64,000 nt of DNA from Streptomyces sp. Je 1-332 (lineage in GTDB: Bacteria > Actinomycetota > Actinomycetes > Streptomycetales > Streptomycetaceae): NCBI RefSeq assembly GCF_040730185.1, contig NZ_CP160402.1, positions 3,038,001 through 3,102,000 of the forward strand, written 5' to 3'. Below, in pieces: positions 42,232-49,764 of the stretch. The notes below the pieces were generated by a model that was given only the letters and a program-made list of their open reading frames with translations, had not been told where the DNA came from and ran no database searches. Position numbers and translations under genes: made by a program. Position 1 is the stretch's first letter; each line of letters starts with the position of its first letter.

Positions 42232-44736
42232 ATGAGCAGCGACGAGCCGCAGCAGCAGGGCGCCGAAAAGCCCGAGGGATGGGCGCCCCGCGAACCCGTG
42301 GACGACCCGGCAGACACCTCGGGCGGCACCTCGGCCGGCACACCGGCCGGCACCCCGGCAGCCACATCGGACACGCCGGACGCCGAGGACACCGGCAAGA
42401 AGGGCAAGAAGAAGCGCCCCAAGCGCAAGGGCTGGCGGCGGATCTTCCCCACCTGGCGCATGGTGCTCGGCGGTTTCATCCTGCTGATCCTGCTCTGCGT
42501 CGGCGGCTTCGTCGCCGGCTACATGATCGTCGAGATCCCGCCCGCCAACGCGGCGGCCACCGCCCAGAGCAATGTCTACCTCTACGCCGACGGCAGCCAA
42601 CTGGCCCGCGACGGCGAGGTCAACCGCGAGAACGTCCCGCTGAGCCAGATCCCCAAGGAAGTCCAGCACGCGGCGCTCGCCGCCGAGGACCGCGACTTCT
42701 ACAGCGAGTCCGCGGTCGACCCGAAGGCGATGATCCGCGCCGCCTACAACACCGTCACCGGCAAGGGAAAGCAGTCCGGTTCGACGATCACCCAGCAGTT
42801 CGTGAAGAACTACTACCTGGGCCAGGAGCAGACGGTCACCCGCAAGGCCAAGGAGTTCTTCATCTCCATCAAGCTGGACCGCGAGGTGAGCAAGGAGGAC
42901 ATCCTCGCCGGGTATCTGAACACCAGCTACTTCGGGCGCAACGCGTACGGCGTGCAGGCCGCGGCCCAGGCGTACTTCGGCAAGGACGTCAAGAAGCTGA
43001 ACACCGCGCAGGGCGCCTATCTGGCGACGCTCCTCAACTCCCCCAACGCGTACGACGTGGCGACCCACCCGGAGAACAAGAAGCGCGCCGAGGGCCGCTG
43101 GAACTACGTCCTGGACGGCATGGTCAAGGAGGGCTGGCTCAGCGCCGCCGAACGGGCGAAGACCAAGTTCCCCGCGCCGAAGGAGGCCAAGGGCGCGTCC
43201 AACCTCTCCGGGCAGCGCGGATATCTCGTCGGCGCCGTCGAGGACTATCTGGTGGCCAACGACATCGTCGACGAGGACACCCTGGACAAGGGCGGCTACC
43301 GCATCACCACCACCCTCCAGAAGGGCCGCCAGGACGCCTTCAAGAAGGCGGTCGACGACCAGGTGATGTCCAAGATCGACAAGGACGCCCGCAAGGTCGA
43401 CCGCAACGTGCGCGCGGGCGGCGCCTCGATCGACCCGAAGACCGGCAAGGTCGTCGCCATGTACGGCGGCATCGACTACACGAAGCAGTACGTCAACAAC
43501 GCCACGCGCCGCGACTACCAAGTGGGCTCCACCTTCAAGCCGTTCGTCTTCACCTCGGCCGTGGAGAACGGCTCCGTCACCCAGGACGGCCGGCCCATCA
43601 CCCCCAACACGATGTACGACGGCACCAACAAACGCCCCGTACAGGGCTGGGACGGCGGGGCGTACGCCCCCGAGAACGAGGACAACGTCGACTACGGCGA
43701 CATCACCGTCCGTACCGCCACCGACAAGTCCGTCAACTCGGTCTACGCACAGATGGCCGTCGACGTCGGCTCGGACAAGGTCAAGGACACCGCCGTCGCC
43801 CTCGGCGTCCCCGAGACCACCCCCGACCTGACCGCGTCCCCCTCCATCGCGCTCGGCCCCTCCACCGCCTCGGTCCTGGACATGACGGAGGCGTACGCGA
43901 CGCTCGCCAACCACGGCAAGCACCCCACGTACACGATGGTCGAACGGGTCACCAAGGACGGCCAGGAGATCGAACTGCCGGAGCCGAAGACCGCGCAGGC
44001 CGTCAGCCGCGAGGCCGCCGACACCACCACGTCGATCCTGCAGAGCGTCGTCGACGGCGGCACCGGCACGGCCGCGCAGGCCGCGGGCCGCCCCGCGGCG
44101 GGCAAGACCGGCACCGCGGAGGAGGACAAGGCGGCCTGGTTCGCGGGCTACACCCCCGAACTCGCCACCGTGGTCTCCGTGATGGGCCAGAACCCCGACA
44201 CCGGCGCGCACACCCCGCTGTACGGGGCGCTCGGCCAGCCCCGCATCAACGGCGGCGCCTACCCCGCGCAGATCTGGGCGCAGTTCACCCGGGACGCCCT
44301 GGAGGACGAGCCCGTACAGGACTTCGACCTGCAACTGGAGGAGGGCGCCGACGTGCCGCCCGTCCCGGACCCCTCGGACGTCGAGGAGGACCCGGCAACC
44401 GGCGGCGCGGCCACCGGCGGTGACCAGGGCCAGACCCAAGGGCAGGACCAGGGCCAGACCGAAGGCCAGGACCAAGGGCAGACCCAGGGCCAGGACCAGG
44501 GCCAGACCGAAGGGCAGGACCAGGGGCAGACCGAGGGCCAGACGGACGGCGGTGCCACCGTGGACGGCGGAGCGACCGACGGCGGCATCCCCACCGACCC
44601 GGGCACCGCCCAGGGCGGCCAGACCGACGGCTCCACCGTGGACGGCGGAACGGGTGACGGTGGCGCGGACCTGGGCGGCCTGACGGAGGGCGCGGCCAGA
44701 AGGAAGGGCGAGGGCAGCCCGGCGTACTACTACTAG
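42232..44736 (+). CDS. Bifunctional class A penicillin-binding protein
   Basis: The 834-residue wall synthase has a cytoplasmic Thr/Pro/Lys-rich head (1-70), one membrane helix (about 76-100), a GT51 glycosyltransferase domain (AAEDRDFYSESAVDP with Glu152; SGSTITQQFVKNYYLGQ) and a transpeptidase domain with S433-T-F-K436, S500-V-N502 and K625-T-G-T628. It polymerises and cross-links peptidoglycan outside the membrane. The residues beyond 720 form an acidic Gln/Gly/Asp-rich tail with five GQTxGQDQ-like repeats, ending SPAYYY. ATG 42232 lies 11 bases after GGGAG. Confidence 0.93.
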   Translation: MSSDEPQQQGAEKPEGWAPREPVDDPADTSGGTSAGTPAGTPAATSDTPDAEDTGKKGKKKRPKRKGWRRIFPTWRMVLGGFILLILLCVGGFVAGYMIVEIPPANAAATAQSNVYLYADGSQLARDGEVNRENVPLSQIPKEVQHAALAAEDRDFYSESAVDPKAMIRAAYNTVTGKGKQSGSTITQQFVKNYYLGQEQTVTRKAKEFFISIKLDREVSKEDILAGYLNTSYFGRNAYGVQAAAQAYFGKDVKKLNTAQGAYLATLLNSPNAYDVATHPENKKRAEGRWNYVLDGMVKEGWLSAAERAKTKFPAPKEAKGASNLSGQRGYLVGAVEDYLVANDIVDEDTLDKGGYRITTTLQKGRQDAFKKAVDDQVMSKIDKDARKVDRNVRAGGASIDPKTGKVVAMYGGIDYTKQYVNNATRRDYQVGSTFKPFVFTSAVENGSVTQDGRPITPNTMYDGTNKRPVQGWDGGAYAPENEDNVDYGDITVRTATDKSVNSVYAQMAVDVGSDKVKDTAVALGVPETTPDLTASPSIALGPSTASVLDMTEAYATLANHGKHPTYTMVERVTKDGQEIELPEPKTAQAVSREAADTTTSILQSVVDGGTGTAAQAAGRPAAGKTGTAEEDKAAWFAGYTPELATVVSVMGQNPDTGAHTPLYGALGQPRINGGAYPAQIWAQFTRDALEDEPVQDFDLQLEEGADVPPVPDPSDVEEDPATGGAATGGDQGQTQGQDQGQTEGQDQGQTQGQDQGQTEGQDQGQTEGQTDGGATVDGGATDGGIPTDPGTAQGGQTDGSTVDGGTGDGGADLGGLTEGAARRKGEGSPAYYY
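44421..44543 (+). repeat. 24-bp coding repeats in the PBP tail
   Basis: Five tandem units encode GQTQGQDQ or GQTEGQDQ. The units differ at silent third positions and in the Gln/Glu codon, so the repeat is old or under selection at protein level. Confidence 0.85.
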
Positions 44737-44778
44737 CGCCCCGGGGCCGGTGACAGCCCCGGGGCCGGGACGTACTCC

Positions 44779-45099
44779 CTAGTGCCCCGAGGTCGCCTTC
44801 AGGCCCACGACGGCGACCAGCAGCAGCACCACGAAGAAGATCCGGGCGGCGGTGGCGGGCTCACCGAGCACCATCATCCCGACCACCGCCGCACCGGCAG
44901 CACCGATACCGACCCACACGCCGTACGCCGTGCCGATGGGCAGCGTCTTGGCGGCGTGCGAGAGCAGCATCATGCTGGCGACGATCCCGAGGCCGGTGAA
45001 CACGCTCGGCCACAGCCGCGTGAACCCCTCGGTGAACTTCATCCCGATCGACCAGCCCACCTCGAGCAGACCGGCGACGATCAACAGAACCCAGGCCAT
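44779..45099 (-). CDS. sugE: Small multidrug resistance family guanidinium exporter (SugE/Gdx)
   Basis: The 106-residue protein has four membrane helices, the essential Glu in LLIVAGLLEVGWSIGMK and AYGVWVGIGAAGAAVVGMM, the form typical of the Gdx/SugE clade rather than the EmrE clade. Gdx exports guanidinium in exchange for protons. A guanidine-III riboswitch lies in its leader (45151-45196), which confirms the substrate. GGAGG sits 7 bases before the ATG. Confidence 0.92.
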   Translation of the reverse strand: MAWVLLIVAGLLEVGWSIGMKFTEGFTRLWPSVFTGLGIVASMMLLSHAAKTLPIGTAYGVWVGIGAAGAAVVGMMVLGEPATAARIFFVVLLLVAVVGLKATSGH

Positions 45100-45121
45100 G
45101 ACGGCACCTCCGACACGTAGA

Positions 45122-45137
45122 GACGCGAGATCGCGTC
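45122..45137 (-). promoter_or_regulatory. Leader hairpin between riboswitch and sugE
   Basis: gacgcga-tc..tcgcgtc forms a 7-bp hairpin in the sugE leader, between the aptamer and the ribosome site. It may be the expression platform or a simple spacer; no T-run follows. Confidence 0.45.
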
Positions 45138-45150
45138 ACTTCAATGGGGG

Positions 45151-45196
45151 TGCGTCGTCTTTGCGGAAACCCGGTACGGCGCGTCTCGTCGGGGTC
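45151..45196 (-). promoter_or_regulatory. Guanidine-III (ykkC-III) riboswitch
   Basis: Read on the minus strand, the leader contains CCCCGACGAGACGC, GCCGTACC, GGGTTTCCGC and AAAGACGACGC in order, closely following the short pseudoknotted guanidine-III aptamer known from Thermobifida (GGACGAG, GCGCCGUACC, GGU, CAAGACGGCGC). The P2 pairing GCGCCGT/ACGACGC has one C-A mismatch. It lies 52 bases upstream of sugE and should turn on translation or transcription when guanidine is high. Confidence 0.88.
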
Positions 45197-45221
45197 CTTA
45201 AAAGGTAGCAAACGCCACGCG

Positions 45222-45255
45222 TAAGGGGCTGGTGACGATGGTCACCAGCCCCTTA
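45222..45255. terminator. Terminator after the GroES-like gene
   Basis: A perfect 15-bp stem (taaggggctggtgac and complement) with loop gatg. It separates the GroES-like gene from the riboswitch-sugE unit downstream on the minus strand. Confidence 0.88.
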
Positions 45256-45271
45256 CCGACTACTTCTGTAC

Positions 45272-45311
45272 GGCTACAGATACAGGCCCGACGGCTACAG
45301 ATACAGGCCCG
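45272..45311. repeat. Direct repeat at the GroES-like gene end
   Basis: ggctacagatacaggcccg occurs twice, the second copy containing the last codons and stop of the GroES-like gene. It is a small local duplication. Confidence 0.8.
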
Positions 45312-45651
45312 TCGAATCCTCGGAGCCCTCGAACCGGTCGGCGGCCACGGCATGCAGATCACGCTCGCGCATCAGCACGTACGCCACACCCCGCACCTCC
45401 ACCTCGGCCCGGTCCTCCGGGTCGTACAGCACCCGGTCACCCGGCTCCACCGCACGCACGTTCTGCCCGACGGCGACGACCTCGGCCCAGGCAAGACGCC
45501 TGCCGACAGCGGCGGTCGCGGGAATCAGGATGCCGCCGCCCGACTTGCGCTCACCCTCGGCGGAGTCCTGCCGCACGAGCACACGGTCGTGCAGCATCCG
45601 GATGGGCAGCTTGTCGTCGTGGGTGCTGTGTCCCTTGCTTTTGGCGCTCAC
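45295..45651 (-). CDS. GroES-like co-chaperonin family protein
   Basis: The 118-residue protein matches Cpn10: RMLHDRVLVRQDSAEGERKSGGGILIP, then EVVAVGQNV, VEPGDRVLYDPEDRAEVEVRGVAYVLM with turns between. It differs from the housekeeping GroES in its basic N-terminal extension and acidic end (DRFEGSEDSTGLYL), and no groEL gene is adjacent. It may be a specialised or vestigial co-chaperonin. Start is GTG 45651 without a strong ribosome site; ATG at residue 19 is an alternative. Confidence 0.8.
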   Translation of the reverse strand: MSAKSKGHSTHDDKLPIRMLHDRVLVRQDSAEGERKSGGGILIPATAAVGRRLAWAEVVAVGQNVRAVEPGDRVLYDPEDRAEVEVRGVAYVLMRERDLHAVAADRFEGSEDSTGLYL

Positions 45652-45754
45652 GCCCCGAACCTACCTGGCGCGGGCCCGCGCGGACGATGCCGGGTCAGCC
45701 CTCGCGTCCTCGCGGCCCGCCAAGTCGGCCCCAGCGTCCTCTCGGTCCGCGAGG

Positions 45755-46084
45755 TCAGTCCCTGCGGCGCCGCGTGCTCACCGCGAGCATCCCCACCAGA
45801 CCGACGACCACCAGCGCCACCGGCACGATGCGCTCCAGACGCGGCGCACCGTCCTCGTGCACCAGCTGGCCCCGCACATCGGAGACCACGCGGTTCGCAC
45901 CGACGTACGCCCGCCCGAGGGAGTGGTCCACCTTCGCGGAGACCTTGGCCTTCGCGTCACCCACGATCGTCTTCGGGTGGACCCGCACCCCGATCTCGTC
46001 GAGCGTCTCGGCGAGCGTCACGCGACGGCGCTTGATGTCCGCCTCGATCTGCGCCGGGGTCCTGCTGTCCGACGTGTCCGACAC
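45755..46084 (-). CDS. DUF3618 membrane protein
   Basis: The 109-residue protein has the DUF3618 start (RTPAQIEADIKRRRVTLAETLDEIG), an amphipathic helical middle and one C-terminal membrane helix (IVPVALVVVGLVGMLAV) ending in RRRRD. It is a tail-anchored protein with its bulk in the cytoplasm. Such genes often lie beside bcp in Streptomyces. GTG 46084 has GGAGG 7 bases upstream. Function unknown. Confidence 0.85.
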   Translation of the reverse strand: MSDTSDSRTPAQIEADIKRRRVTLAETLDEIGVRVHPKTIVGDAKAKVSAKVDHSLGRAYVGANRVVSDVRGQLVHEDGAPRLERIVPVALVVVGLVGMLAVSTRRRRD

Positions 46085-46240
46085 CGCGCTGCCTCCGTGG
46101 TCGTTTCCGGCTGTCTGTTTCCTTCTGTACGTGTCGCCGACAGTCTGTCAGCTCCGCGCGCCCCGCACCCCGCGGCACCCCTATTACGCTCGACTCCGTC
46201 ACCAGACGTTTTCACCACACGTTTTACGAGTAATCCGCTG

Positions 46241-46309
46241 ATGATCACGAACATGGACATGAGTATGACCATGAACATGAGCATCCTGTGCGAGGAGACC
46301 GAAAGATGA
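46241..46309 (+). CDS. Met-rich 22-residue upstream ORF overlapping bcp
   Basis: From ATG 46241 the frame reads MITNMDMSMTMNMS, then ILCEETER and TGA at 46307-46309. Seven of 22 residues are Met and one is Cys. Its TGA overlaps the bcp ATG (46306) in the ATGA arrangement used for translational coupling. No strong ribosome site precedes it, so it may be leaderless or begin at one of the inner ATGs. The link to a thiol peroxidase suggests a sensor of methionine or its oxidation, but this is speculation; it may also be chance. Confidence 0.45.
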   Translation: MITNMDMSMTMNMSILCEETER

Positions 46310-46773
46310 GCGAGCGACTCACCCCCGGCGACACGGCCCCGGCCTTCACCCTGCCGGACGCGGACGGCAACGAGGTCTCCCTGGCCGCCCACAAGGGCCG
46401 CAAGGTCATCGTGTACTTCTACCCGGCCGCCCTCACCCCCGGCTGCACCAAGCAGGCCTGCGACTTCACGGACAACCTCGACGCCCTCGCCACCGCGGGC
46501 TACGACGTCATCGGCGTGTCCCCCGACAAGCCGGAGAAGCTCGCCAAGTTCCGCGAGCAGGAGAACCTCAAGGTCACCCTGGTCGGCGACCCCTCCAAGG
46601 AGACCCTGGAGGCGTACGGCGCCTTCGGCGAGAAGAAGCTGTACGGCAAGACCGTGACCGGCGTCATCCGCTCCACGGTCGTGGTCGACGAGAACGGCAA
46701 GGTCGAGCACGCGTTCTACAACGTCAAGGCGACGGGCCACGTAGCCAAGATCATCAAGGACCTGGGCATCTGA
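46306..46773 (+). CDS. bcp: Thioredoxin-dependent thiol peroxidase
   Basis: The 155-residue peroxiredoxin has the peroxidatic Cys in YFYPAALTPGCTKQACDF, with a second Cys five residues on as in the BCP/PrxQ group, and VVDENGKVEHAFYNVKATGH at the end. It reduces hydrogen and organic peroxides using thioredoxin. The sequence GAGGAGACCGAAAG precedes ATG 46306, and this ribosome site lies inside the Met-rich upstream ORF. Confidence 0.95.
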   Translation: MSERLTPGDTAPAFTLPDADGNEVSLAAHKGRKVIVYFYPAALTPGCTKQACDFTDNLDALATAGYDVIGVSPDKPEKLAKFREQENLKVTLVGDPSKETLEAYGAFGEKKLYGKTVTGVIRSTVVVDENGKVEHAFYNVKATGHVAKIIKDLGI

Positions 46774-46841
46774 GAGACCTGGGCCTCTGAGGACCCGGGC
46801 ATCCGACTGCCCCCACCCCTCCCCATCCACCCGCTGTGACG

Positions 46842-46862
46842 AAGCCCCCTTCAAGGGGGCTT
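46842..46862. terminator. Terminator after bcp
   Basis: aagccccc-ttcaa-gggggctt hairpin followed by tcgttt. It ends the bcp transcript 70 bases before the ProP-like gene. Confidence 0.85.
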
Positions 46863-46932
46863 TCGTTTGCATCGGCCATCTTCGAGCAAGTGATCCCTGG
46901 AGGACTGTTCGCAGAATGGAAGGAACCACGTC

Positions 46933-48429
46933 ATGGCGGCCCACGAAGAAGCCGAGGCCGACGCCGACGCGCTCAAGCGACACCGCACCCTTTTCCGGGC
47001 CGTCAAGCGGCGCAAGGACCCCCCTCTGCGCCGCACCGACATCACGGTCACGGACGAGGCGGCGGTCAAGCGGGCGGTCAAAGCCGCCTCGCTCGGCAAC
47101 GCCATGGAATGGTTCGACTTCGGCATCTACAGCTATCTCGCCGTCACCATCGGCCACGTGTTCTTCCCGTCCGGGAACGACACGGTCCAGCTGATCTCCT
47201 CGTTCGCCACCTTCGCGGTGTCCTTCCTGGTGCGTCCCATCGGCGGCATGGTGTTCGGCCCAATGGGCGACAAGATCGGCCGCAAGAAGGTCCTCGCCCT
47301 GACCATGATCCTCATGGCCATCGGCACCCTCGCCATCGGCCTGATCCCGTCCTACGCCAGCATCGGCTTCTGGGCCCCGGTCCTGCTGATCTTCTTCCGC
47401 CTCATCCAGGGCTTCTCCACCGGCGGTGAGTACGGCGGCGCGTCGACCTTCATCGCCGAGTACGCCCCCGACAAGCGCCGCGGCTTCTTCGGCAGCTTCC
47501 TGGAGATGGGCACCCTCGCCGGCTACACCGGCGCGGCAGGCCTCGTCCTCATCCTCAACAGCGCACTCGGCGCGGACACCATGGAGCAGTGGGGCTGGCG
47601 CGTCCCGTTCCTCGTCGCGGGACCGCTCGGTCTCGTCGGCCTCTACCTGCGGCTGAAGCTCGACGAGACACCCGCGTTCCAGAAGATGGAGGACGCCACC
47701 TTCCACTCGGCGTCCGAAGGCGCGTCCACCGTCGAGACCACGGCCAAGGGCGACCTCGCCAAGATCTTCCGCCAGCACTGGCCCACGCTGATCCTCTGCA
47801 TCGCGCTCGTCGGCGCGTACAACGTCACCGACTACATGCTCCTGTCGTACATGCCGACGTACCTCTCGGACGAACTCGGCTACGACGACTCGCACGGCCT
47901 GCTGATCCTCATCGGCACCATGGTCGTCCTGATGCTGCTCATCACCCAGGTCGGCAAGCTGTCCGACCGCTTCGGCCGCAAGCCGCTCCTGATGACCGGC
48001 ATGGTCAGCTTCCTGGTCATCTCCATCCCGGCGTTCCTCCTGATCAAGCAGGGCAGCCTGATCGCGGTCTCCGCCGGCATGCTCCTCCTGGGCCTCTCCC
48101 TGCTCTGCCTCCTCGGCACGATGTCGGCAACGCTCCCGGCCCTGTTCCCCACCTCGGTCCGCTACGGCTCCCTGTCGGTGGGCTACAACATCTCCGCCTC
48201 CCTATTCGGCGGCACGGCCCCCCTGGTCATCACATCCCTGATCAGCATCACGGGGACGGACATGATCCCGGCGTACTACTCGATGGCGGCGGCGCTGGTC
48301 GGCATCATCGCGGTGTCCTGCATGAAGGAAACAGCCCAGAAGCCGCTGTCGGGCTCCCCGCCGTCGGTGGGAACGAAGGAGGAGGCGGCGGAGATGGTGG
48401 AGGCAGCGGCCCCGGTCCCCCGCTTCTGA
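46933..48429 (+). CDS. MFS metabolite:H+ symporter, ProP-like
   Basis: The 498-residue carrier has 12 helices and the marks of the MHS group: GNAMEWFDFGIYSYLAVTIG, RPIGGMVFGPMGDKIGRKKVL, RLIQGFSTGGEYGGASTFIAEY, QVGKLSDRFGRKPLL. ProP relatives import proline or betaine for osmotic protection. The N-terminal 45 residues are charged and cytoplasmic; there is no long C-terminal coiled coil as in E. coli ProP. Ribosome site AGGAA is upstream of ATG. Substrate is inferred from the group. Confidence 0.88.
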   Translation: MAAHEEAEADADALKRHRTLFRAVKRRKDPPLRRTDITVTDEAAVKRAVKAASLGNAMEWFDFGIYSYLAVTIGHVFFPSGNDTVQLISSFATFAVSFLVRPIGGMVFGPMGDKIGRKKVLALTMILMAIGTLAIGLIPSYASIGFWAPVLLIFFRLIQGFSTGGEYGGASTFIAEYAPDKRRGFFGSFLEMGTLAGYTGAAGLVLILNSALGADTMEQWGWRVPFLVAGPLGLVGLYLRLKLDETPAFQKMEDATFHSASEGASTVETTAKGDLAKIFRQHWPTLILCIALVGAYNVTDYMLLSYMPTYLSDELGYDDSHGLLILIGTMVVLMLLITQVGKLSDRFGRKPLLMTGMVSFLVISIPAFLLIKQGSLIAVSAGMLLLGLSLLCLLGTMSATLPALFPTSVRYGSLSVGYNISASLFGGTAPLVITSLISITGTDMIPAYYSMAAALVGIIAVSCMKETAQKPLSGSPPSVGTKEEAAEMVEAAAPVPRF

Positions 48430-48457
48430 CTCCTCCCCCCCTCTCCGGGTCCGGAAC

Positions 48458-48487
48458 GGCCCGCCCCACTTGCACGTGGGGCGGGCC
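48458..48487. terminator. Terminator after the ProP-like gene
   Basis: A perfect 12-bp stem ggcccgccccac/gtggggcgggcc with loop ttgcac. Confidence 0.85.
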
Positions 48488-48573
48488 ATTCCGCATTTCG
48501 GGCGTGACTGTCCGATAAGCGGTTCGTTAGCCCGTACGAGACTGCGACGCGCGGTCGGATACGGAGGGGAACG

Positions 48574-49572
48574 ATGCCGGACCCGTACAGCAGGGATCGG
48601 TTGACGTCGGTCGTCGCCGAGGCCCGCAATTGGACTGACCTGATGCGGCGCCTCGACCTCAGGCCGAGCGGAGGGCAACGGCGCGTGTTGCAGGAGAAGG
48701 TGGCCTGCCACGGACTCGACACGAGCCACTTCGCCCAGCGCAGCCCATGGCGCAAGTATCCGGACGCCGCGATAGCTGACGCCGCCGTGTCGTCGTCCTC
48801 GCTTCGCGAGGTGGCACTCAAGTTGGGCGCCGCACCAGCCACCGGGACGCTCTCGCACATCCGCCGCCGCATCAGCGCGGCCGGCATCGACATCAGCCAC
48901 TTCCCCGGCATGGACCGCCCCGAACTTGACCTGCCCTTCACCCCCGAGGAACTGCGGGCAGCGGCCTCGGAAGCGACAAGCGTGCGCGGCGTGGCGCGCG
49001 CCTTGGGGATACCTGACGACAGCCGCTCTCGCGCGGCGTTGGGCCGCATGCTGCGCGCGCAGGGCGTCGACACCGGGCACTTCTCCCACCAGCGTCCGCC
49101 GATCCCGGAGCAAGAACTCCGCGACCTGGTACGAAGCTGCGACAGCTACGCCGCCGTGATGCGGGGCCTCGGCATCGAGGTCGACGACACCAACCACCGC
49201 CGCGTTCGACGCGCGGCAGCGCGCCTCGGCCTCGACACCACCCACTTCAAACGACGGGCCTGGGCGCAGCCGGAGCGTCCCGCACCTCCGCCCATCGCTG
49301 ATCGGGTGCTGGTCGTGCTGCCGGATCACGCCGGACGGACCAACAGGACTCAGCTCCACCGAGCCCTGACCGAGATCGGGTTGCCGTACGTGTGTGCCGG
49401 GTGTGGCAGCACCGGTGAATGGCTCGGGCGCCCGATCACCCTGCAGATCGACCACGTCAACGGGAACTGGCGCGACAACCGGCGGGAGAACCTTCGGTAC
49501 CTGTGCCCCAACTGTCATGCGCTGACGGAGACGTGGTGTCGGCAGAAGGGGAGGGAGCCGCTCGCCGGATAG
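48574..49572 (+). CDS. HNH endonuclease with four N-terminal helical repeats
   Basis: The 332-residue protein has four modules of about 45-60 residues (11-53, 66-110, 127-170, 182-225), each a helix-turn-helix-like unit ending G-x-D-x-x-H-F (GLDTSHF, GIDISHF, GVDTGHF, GLDTTHF). After a Pro-rich hinge comes an HNH nuclease (270-320): CAGCG, LQIDHVNGNWRDNRRENLRYL and CPNCH, with His294, Asn306 and His315 as catalytic or metal residues and Cys274/277/311/314 for zinc. The repeats probably bind DNA in tandem. It ends just before tRNA-Leu. GGAGGGGAACG precedes ATG. A defence or homing role is inferred. Confidence 0.82.
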   Translation: MPDPYSRDRLTSVVAEARNWTDLMRRLDLRPSGGQRRVLQEKVACHGLDTSHFAQRSPWRKYPDAAIADAAVSSSSLREVALKLGAAPATGTLSHIRRRISAAGIDISHFPGMDRPELDLPFTPEELRAAASEATSVRGVARALGIPDDSRSRAALGRMLRAQGVDTGHFSHQRPPIPEQELRDLVRSCDSYAAVMRGLGIEVDDTNHRRVRRAAARLGLDTTHFKRRAWAQPERPAPPPIADRVLVVLPDHAGRTNRTQLHRALTEIGLPYVCAGCGSTGEWLGRPITLQIDHVNGNWRDNRRENLRYLCPNCHALTETWCRQKGREPLAG

Positions 49573-49594
49573 CCATCGGCCCTCGTACACTTAC

Positions 49595-49625
49595 AGCCGC
49601 CCGTCACAACTGACGACGGGCGGCT
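49595..49625. terminator. Terminator between HNH gene and tRNA-Leu
   Basis: A perfect 11-bp stem agccgcccgtc/gacgggcggct with a 9-base loop, ending 2 bases before the tRNA. Confidence 0.85.
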
Positions 49626-49626
49626 A

Positions 49627-49710
49627 GCGGCGGTGGCGCAGTGGCGACGCAGCAGACTTAGGATCTGTGGCCCTTGAACGGGCTTGAGGGTTCGAATCCC
49701 TTCCGCCGCA
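49627..49710 (+). tRNA. tRNA-Leu (anticodon UAG)
   Basis: An 84-base class II tRNA: acceptor GCGGCGG/CCGCCGC with discriminator A, anticodon stem GCAGA/TCTGT around loop CTTAGGA (anticodon TAG, reading CUA), a long variable arm and TTCGAAT T-loop. CCA is not encoded. This is not bldA, which reads UUA. Confidence 0.95.
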
Positions 49711-49715
49711 CAGTG

Positions 49716-49752
49716 AATGGCCTGCGAATCAGAGGTTTGATCGCAGGCCATT
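49716..49752. terminator. Terminator after tRNA-Leu, also facing rdgB
   Basis: A perfect 12-bp stem aatggcctgcga/tcgcaggccatt with a 13-base loop between the tRNA and the convergent rdgB gene. Confidence 0.88.
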
Positions 49753-49764
49753 TCCATGCGCCGC

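Noticed and set aside
42040..44475. An 811-codon open frame antisense to the penicillin-binding protein
   Set aside because: It is the mirror of a GC-rich gene; the product is Val/Gly/Arg/Leu-rich without domains, while the plus strand carries all PBP motifs.
48926..49159. Small frames inside the HNH gene and similar frames in most genes
   Set aside because: Arg/Pro/Ser-rich products in alternate frames of GC-rich DNA, without ribosome sites or domain content.
49627..49710. tRNA-Leu as the integration site of the 22-28 kb island or of a prophage
   Set aside because: It is over 20 kb away, no duplicated tRNA 3' end or integrase gene is visible, and flanking genes are ordinary.
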